Of a DNA stretch of 64,000 nt, positions 60,832 through 64,000 are shown one piece after another. This DNA comes from RBG-16-57-9 sp964462185 (GTDB lineage: Archaea > Thermoproteota > Bathyarchaeia > TCS64): the NCBI GenBank assembly GCA_964462185.1, contig CAYWWV010000002.1, positions 1 through 64,000 on the forward strand, read 5' to 3'. A model generated the notes under the pieces. It was not told the origin of the DNA. It ran no database searches and was given only the letters and a program-made list of their open reading frames with translations. The translations under genes and the position numbers were made by a program. Every line of letters starts with the position of its first letter. Positions within the stretch are counted from its first letter, which is position 1.

Positions 60832-61138
60832 CCCAGCCATCTTCCTGGGGGCTAGCTTGGCCCTCCTATCCATAGGCCTCTACTGTGTCTCCAAGCCCAA
60901 CATGATCCGGATACTCCTAGGAGTGGAGATGGTCCTCAACTCGGCCAACCTGGCCTTCATCTACTTCTCCTCCATGAGAGCCTCCGCCGGCTACGTCGAC
61001 CCCCTGGGCCAGAGCATAGTCTTTCTAAGCATAGTCACAGGAGGCTGCGTCATGGCCCTGGGCCTGGCCCTCATAGTCAACGCCTACAAACACTACAAGA
61101 CCACCGACGCCCGGGAGCTCAGGAGGCTGAGATGGTGA
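60824..61138 (+). CDS. nuoK: NuoK-like membrane subunit
   Basis: About 104 residues and three helices with the NuoK signature L-L-G-V-E-M-V-L-N-S-A-N-L (the glutamate is in the ion path) and a second acidic position replaced by G-G-C-V-M-A-L-G. The ATG at 60824 overlaps the J' stop by eight bases. It also resembles MnhC/MrpC. Confidence 0.9.
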   Translation: MDSPAIFLGASLALLSIGLYCVSKPNMIRILLGVEMVLNSANLAFIYFSSMRASAGYVDPLGQSIVFLSIVTGGCVMALGLALIVNAYKHYKTTDARELRRLRW

Positions 61139-62616
61139 CAACTCCCCTACTACTGTATTTCTTCTCTCCCGTCCTCCTGGGCCTGGTGGGGGTCTTGGCC
61201 GAGAAGGCCAAAGCCCCCAGGCTCCGAGATGGAGCAGCGGTTGCCGTGGGTCTCTGGGGCGTCCAAACCATATGGGCCCTGGCCAAAACGGGCCCCCTCC
61301 AAGGCGAAACCCTTGTTATAAGCCTCCTGGGGAAGCCCCCCCTAGGCGCCTGCCTGGAGGTGGACCTGATGGGCCTCTACTTCGCAGGCACCGCAGTAGT
61401 CCTCTGCCTCCTGGCCACCCTCTACAGCTTGGCCTACATGGGCCACGAGGACAGGCTCACCGAGTTCTACACCCTGGTCTCATGCCTCACCGTTGGAATG
61501 GTGGGGGTCTCCCTGGCGGGGGACTTTTACACACTCTTCATCTTCTGGGAGCTCATGGGCCTCTCCAGCTACAGCCTGGTGGGCTTCAGAAAGAGCCTCG
61601 CAGGCCCCATCGAGGCCAGCTTCAAATACATGGTAATGGGCAGCGTGGGGAGCGTGGTCCTGTTCTTCGGCATGGCCTTCCTCTACGGCATGGCGGGCAC
61701 CCTCAACTTCGCCCACCTCTCAACTGTGCTGAGGGACGCCCCCCTGAACCCCTGGATGATGGTGGTCTTCGCCACCCTACTGGTGGGCATGGGAGTCAAG
61801 GCCGCCATAGTCCCCATGCACACATGGCTGCCCGACGCCCACCCCGAGGCACCCAGCCCCATCAGCGCCATACTCAGCGGCATAGTCATCGAGACAGGGC
61901 TCTACGCCCTCATCCGAGTCCTCTACCTGGTCTACGAGCCAGCCTTCTTCAAGGCGCCCATAGCCTTGCTGGCGGCGGCCACCATGACCCTGGGCAACAT
62001 CCTGGCCCTCAGGCAGGACGATGTGAAGAGGATGCTGGCCTACTCCAGCATCGCCCAAGTCGGATACATGCTCATAGGCGTCTCCACCGGCCTAGCCTAC
62101 GGCCTCCTGGGAACCCTGCTACACGTCTTTAACCACTCCTTCATGAAGGGCGCCGCCTTCCTGGCCGTGGGAAGCATAGACCACCAAGCGGGGACCCGGG
62201 ACCTCAAAAAGCTACGCGGGGTGGGGCGGAGGATGCCCCTCACCACCCTGGCCATCATAGTGTCCTTCCTGGGCCTGGCCGGGGTTCCCGGCACCAGCGG
62301 CTTCATCAGCAAATTCACCCTGTTCAGCAGCGCCATCGGTGCCGGCATGGGCTACCTGGCCCTCCTAGGCGTCCTCAACAGCAGCCTCAGCGTGGCCTAT
62401 TACGCCAGGGTCATCATGACCCTCCTCTCAGGGGAGCCTGGGAAGGATGTCCAGGTGGGTGAGGCCTCACCCATCATGGTCTTGGTCACCCTAGCCATGG
62501 CCCTGGTGATCATATGGCTCGGCTTGTTCCCCGGCGGCCTAACGGCGCTAGCAAACGAGGCCACCAAACCCCTCTTCGAGGGCTTAACCCAATACATAGG
62601 AGCAGTGTTAGGATGA
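61132..62616 (+). CDS. NuoM/NuoN-type antiporter-like subunit
   Basis: The 494-residue protein has 14 or so helices with the proton-conducting core: F-W-E-L-M-G-L-S-S-Y in helix 5 with its glutamate, V-G-M-G-V-K-A-A-I-V-P-M-H-T-W-L-P-D-A-H-P-E-A-P in helices 7-8 with the broken-helix lysine, and K-R-M-L-A-Y-S-S-I near helix 10. It is one ion-pumping channel of the membrane arm. It overlaps the K gene by seven bases. Confidence 0.92.
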   Translation: MVTTPLLLYFFSPVLLGLVGVLAEKAKAPRLRDGAAVAVGLWGVQTIWALAKTGPLQGETLVISLLGKPPLGACLEVDLMGLYFAGTAVVLCLLATLYSLAYMGHEDRLTEFYTLVSCLTVGMVGVSLAGDFYTLFIFWELMGLSSYSLVGFRKSLAGPIEASFKYMVMGSVGSVVLFFGMAFLYGMAGTLNFAHLSTVLRDAPLNPWMMVVFATLLVGMGVKAAIVPMHTWLPDAHPEAPSPISAILSGIVIETGLYALIRVLYLVYEPAFFKAPIALLAAATMTLGNILALRQDDVKRMLAYSSIAQVGYMLIGVSTGLAYGLLGTLLHVFNHSFMKGAAFLAVGSIDHQAGTRDLKKLRGVGRRMPLTTLAIIVSFLGLAGVPGTSGFISKFTLFSSAIGAGMGYLALLGVLNSSLSVAYYARVIMTLLSGEPGKDVQVGEASPIMVLVTLAMALVIIWLGLFPGGLTALANEATKPLFEGLTQYIGAVLG

Positions 62617-64000
62617 TTCCCGTAACCGTTGTTTCCGAGCTGGGGCCCCAGATGGCTCCTCTCCTCTCGTGGTTGATCCCCATGGTTGGGGCGCTATCCA
62701 TGCCCATTCTGGGTATGTTGAGCCACAGGCTCAGGGACACCATGGCCGTGGTCTTCGCAGGGCTGGCCGTTGTCTCGGCTGCCTCCATGATCCCCGGCCT
62801 GCTGGAGGGCCACACCCCTGGGGTGGTGGAGCTGGTGACGTGGCTGACCCTGCCCGGGGGCGAGCCCCTCAAATTCGGGTTGCTGGTGGACCCCCTGAGC
62901 GTCATCGTCTGCAACGTGGTGGCCTTAATCAGCTTCCTCATAGTGGTCTACTCCACCAGCTATATGGAAGGGGACCCGGGTCTCACCCGGTACTGGTTCC
63001 TCTTCCTATACTTCATAGGGAGCATGCTGCTGCTGGTGCTCTCCGACAACCTTTTGATGACCCTCATCGGCTGGGAGGGGGTGGGGGTTTGCAGCTACGG
63101 CCTCATCGGGTACTACTACCAGGACTCCAAGGAGAGGTGGCTGGGCGGCCCCCCACCCACCAAGATGTACCCCCCCAGCCACTGCGGCATGAAGGCCTTC
63201 GTCGTCACCGGCATAGGCGACGTCTTCCTCATCGCCGCCGTCTTCCTCATCTACTACTACGCAGGCACCTTCAGCTACGCCGAGCTCATTGAGACGGCCC
63301 CCGTGTGGCTGGGGGAGATGGCCAAGTCCCCAGGTCTGGTGGCCCTGGTGGCCGTCCTCTTCCTGGGGGGCCCCATAGGTAAGTCGGCTCAGTTCCCCCT
63401 CCACGAGTGGCTGCCCGAGGCCATGGCTGGTCCCACCAGCGTCTCAGCCCTCATCCACGCAGCCACCATGGTGAAGGCGGGTGTCTACCTGGTGGCCAGG
63501 ATGAGCCCGGTCTTCTACGTTGGGCGTTGGGTGCTGAACCTCCCCGAGGCCCAGGTCTACTTCACCGCCATCGCCCTGGTTGGGGCCTTCACCTGCTTCC
63601 TAGCGGCAACCCAGGCCCTGGTGGCCTTGGAACTCAAAAAAATCCTGGCCTACTCCACCGTCAGCCAGATCGGCTACATGATGCTGGGCCTGGGCCTCAG
63701 CGGGTTCTCCGAGGAGGCCTACGTGGCGGGCCTCACCGCCGGGATATACCACCTGGCCAGCCACGCCCTCTTCAAGGCCGCCCTCTTCCTCAGCGCTGGC
63801 AGCGTAATCCACGCGGTGCACACCATATACACCAGTGAGATGGGGGGCCTCTCCAAATACATGCCCAAGACCTACAGGCTAATGGCGGTGGCCACCCTCA
63901 GCCTAGCCGGCGTCCCCATACTCAGCGGTTTCTGGAGCAAGGACGCCGTCTTCCTGGCAGCCCTGGCCGCTGGCACCCCCCTGGCCTATGTCTTACTCGG
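62613..64000 (+). CDS. nuoL: NuoL-type antiporter-like subunit, 3' end beyond the window
   Basis: At least 462 residues, still open at the window edge. The start (ATG at 62613) overlaps the previous stop (ATGA). G-W-E-G-V-G-V-C-S-Y-G-L-I-G-Y-Y-Y, K-S-A-Q-F-P-L-H-E-W-L-P-E-A-M-A-G-P-T and K-K-I-L-A-Y-S-T-V-S-Q-I-G-Y are the NuoL/ND5 signatures, with the N-terminal F-G-L-L-V-D-P-L-S present. It is the distal pump of the complex. Further subunits may lie to the right. Confidence 0.92.
   Translation, partial: MIPVTVVSELGPQMAPLLSWLIPMVGALSMPILGMLSHRLRDTMAVVFAGLAVVSAASMIPGLLEGHTPGVVELVTWLTLPGGEPLKFGLLVDPLSVIVCNVVALISFLIVVYSTSYMEGDPGLTRYWFLFLYFIGSMLLLVLSDNLLMTLIGWEGVGVCSYGLIGYYYQDSKERWLGGPPPTKMYPPSHCGMKAFVVTGIGDVFLIAAVFLIYYYAGTFSYAELIETAPVWLGEMAKSPGLVALVAVLFLGGPIGKSAQFPLHEWLPEAMAGPTSVSALIHAATMVKAGVYLVARMSPVFYVGRWVLNLPEAQVYFTAIALVGAFTCFLAATQALVALELKKILAYSTVSQIGYMMLGLGLSGFSEEAYVAGLTAGIYHLASHALFKAALFLSAGSVIHAVHTIYTSEMGGLSKYMPKTYRLMAVATLSLAGVPILSGFWSKDAVFLAALAAGTPLAYVLL

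Noticed and set aside
1..64000. tRNA, rRNA, CRISPR arrays, insertion sequences
   Set aside because: No T-loop and acceptor pattern, no rRNA-like core, no regularly spaced repeats and no transposase or terminal inverted repeats were seen by eye; short or intron-bearing tRNAs could still be missed.

Overview
The window is GC-rich archaeal DNA. Many genes have a TATA-like box A (TTTAA or TTATAA) centred 25-28 bases before the start codon with no room for a Shine-Dalgarno site, which points to leaderless transcripts. Archaea-typical families agree with this: a TFS-like zinc ribbon, DUF1512, DUF2095, type II methionine aminopeptidase, ADP-forming acyl-CoA synthetase, aldehyde ferredoxin oxidoreductase (AOR) and a YchF-like GTPase with TGS domain. 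The genes suggest an anaerobic, peptide-fermenting archaeon, probably in Thermoproteota (Bathyarchaeia- or Korarchaeia-like), but no rRNA or tRNA was seen and the lineage is an inference. Two runs of exactly 100 N (1495-1594 and 39448-39547) are scaffold gaps, and the first one truncates genes.

Region 1 (1-13 kb): an MFS transporter running off the left edge, fragments beside the first gap, an RNA m5C methyltransferase, a DmpA-type aminopeptidase overlapping a class V aminotransferase, a nitroreductase, a MntP-like exporter, two paralogous M20 amidohydrolases that share a 201-base identical tract, three small genes between them (ferritin-like, DUF998, a shortened NHL protein), an M19 dipeptidase and a TIGR04076 protein.

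Region 2 (12.5-23.3 kb): aminotransferase, M14 carboxypeptidase, then two paralogous S9 peptidases flanking a ferredoxin-AOR operon. A YkgJ-like protein and a strongly foldable intergenic segment (candidate ncRNA) follow.

Region 3 (23.3-55.8 kb): a MacB/LolD-like ABC exporter, the DUF1512 protein with a membrane zinc-ribbon partner, methionine aminopeptidase, UspA, DUF1177, two metallo-beta-lactamase-fold hydrolases, a divergent TFS-like factor, OsmC, CBS proteins, flavoprotein oxidoreductases, three more MFS transporters, a 2-hydroxyacid dehydrogenase, an ADP-forming CoA ligase, an M20 deacylase, a GlmU/GlmM-like sugar nucleotide pair with a nucleotidyltransferase, and a YchF-like GTPase.

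Region 4 (55.8-64 kb): a hydrogenase maturation protease beside two divergent operons, A-B-C-D-H-I on the minus strand and J-J'-K-M/N-L on the plus strand. The set resembles complex I without NuoEFG, but the D and B subunits carry [NiFe]-hydrogenase cysteines and D has a cleavable C-terminal tail. This is a group 4 energy-converting hydrogenase with a complex I-like membrane arm.

Working model (inference): imported or extracellular peptides are cut by the S9, M14, M19, M20 and DmpA enzymes; aminotransferases make 2-oxo acids; AOR oxidises aldehydes and reduces ferredoxin; the acyl-CoA ligase makes ATP; and the membrane hydrogenase reoxidises ferredoxin, releasing H2 and pumping ions.
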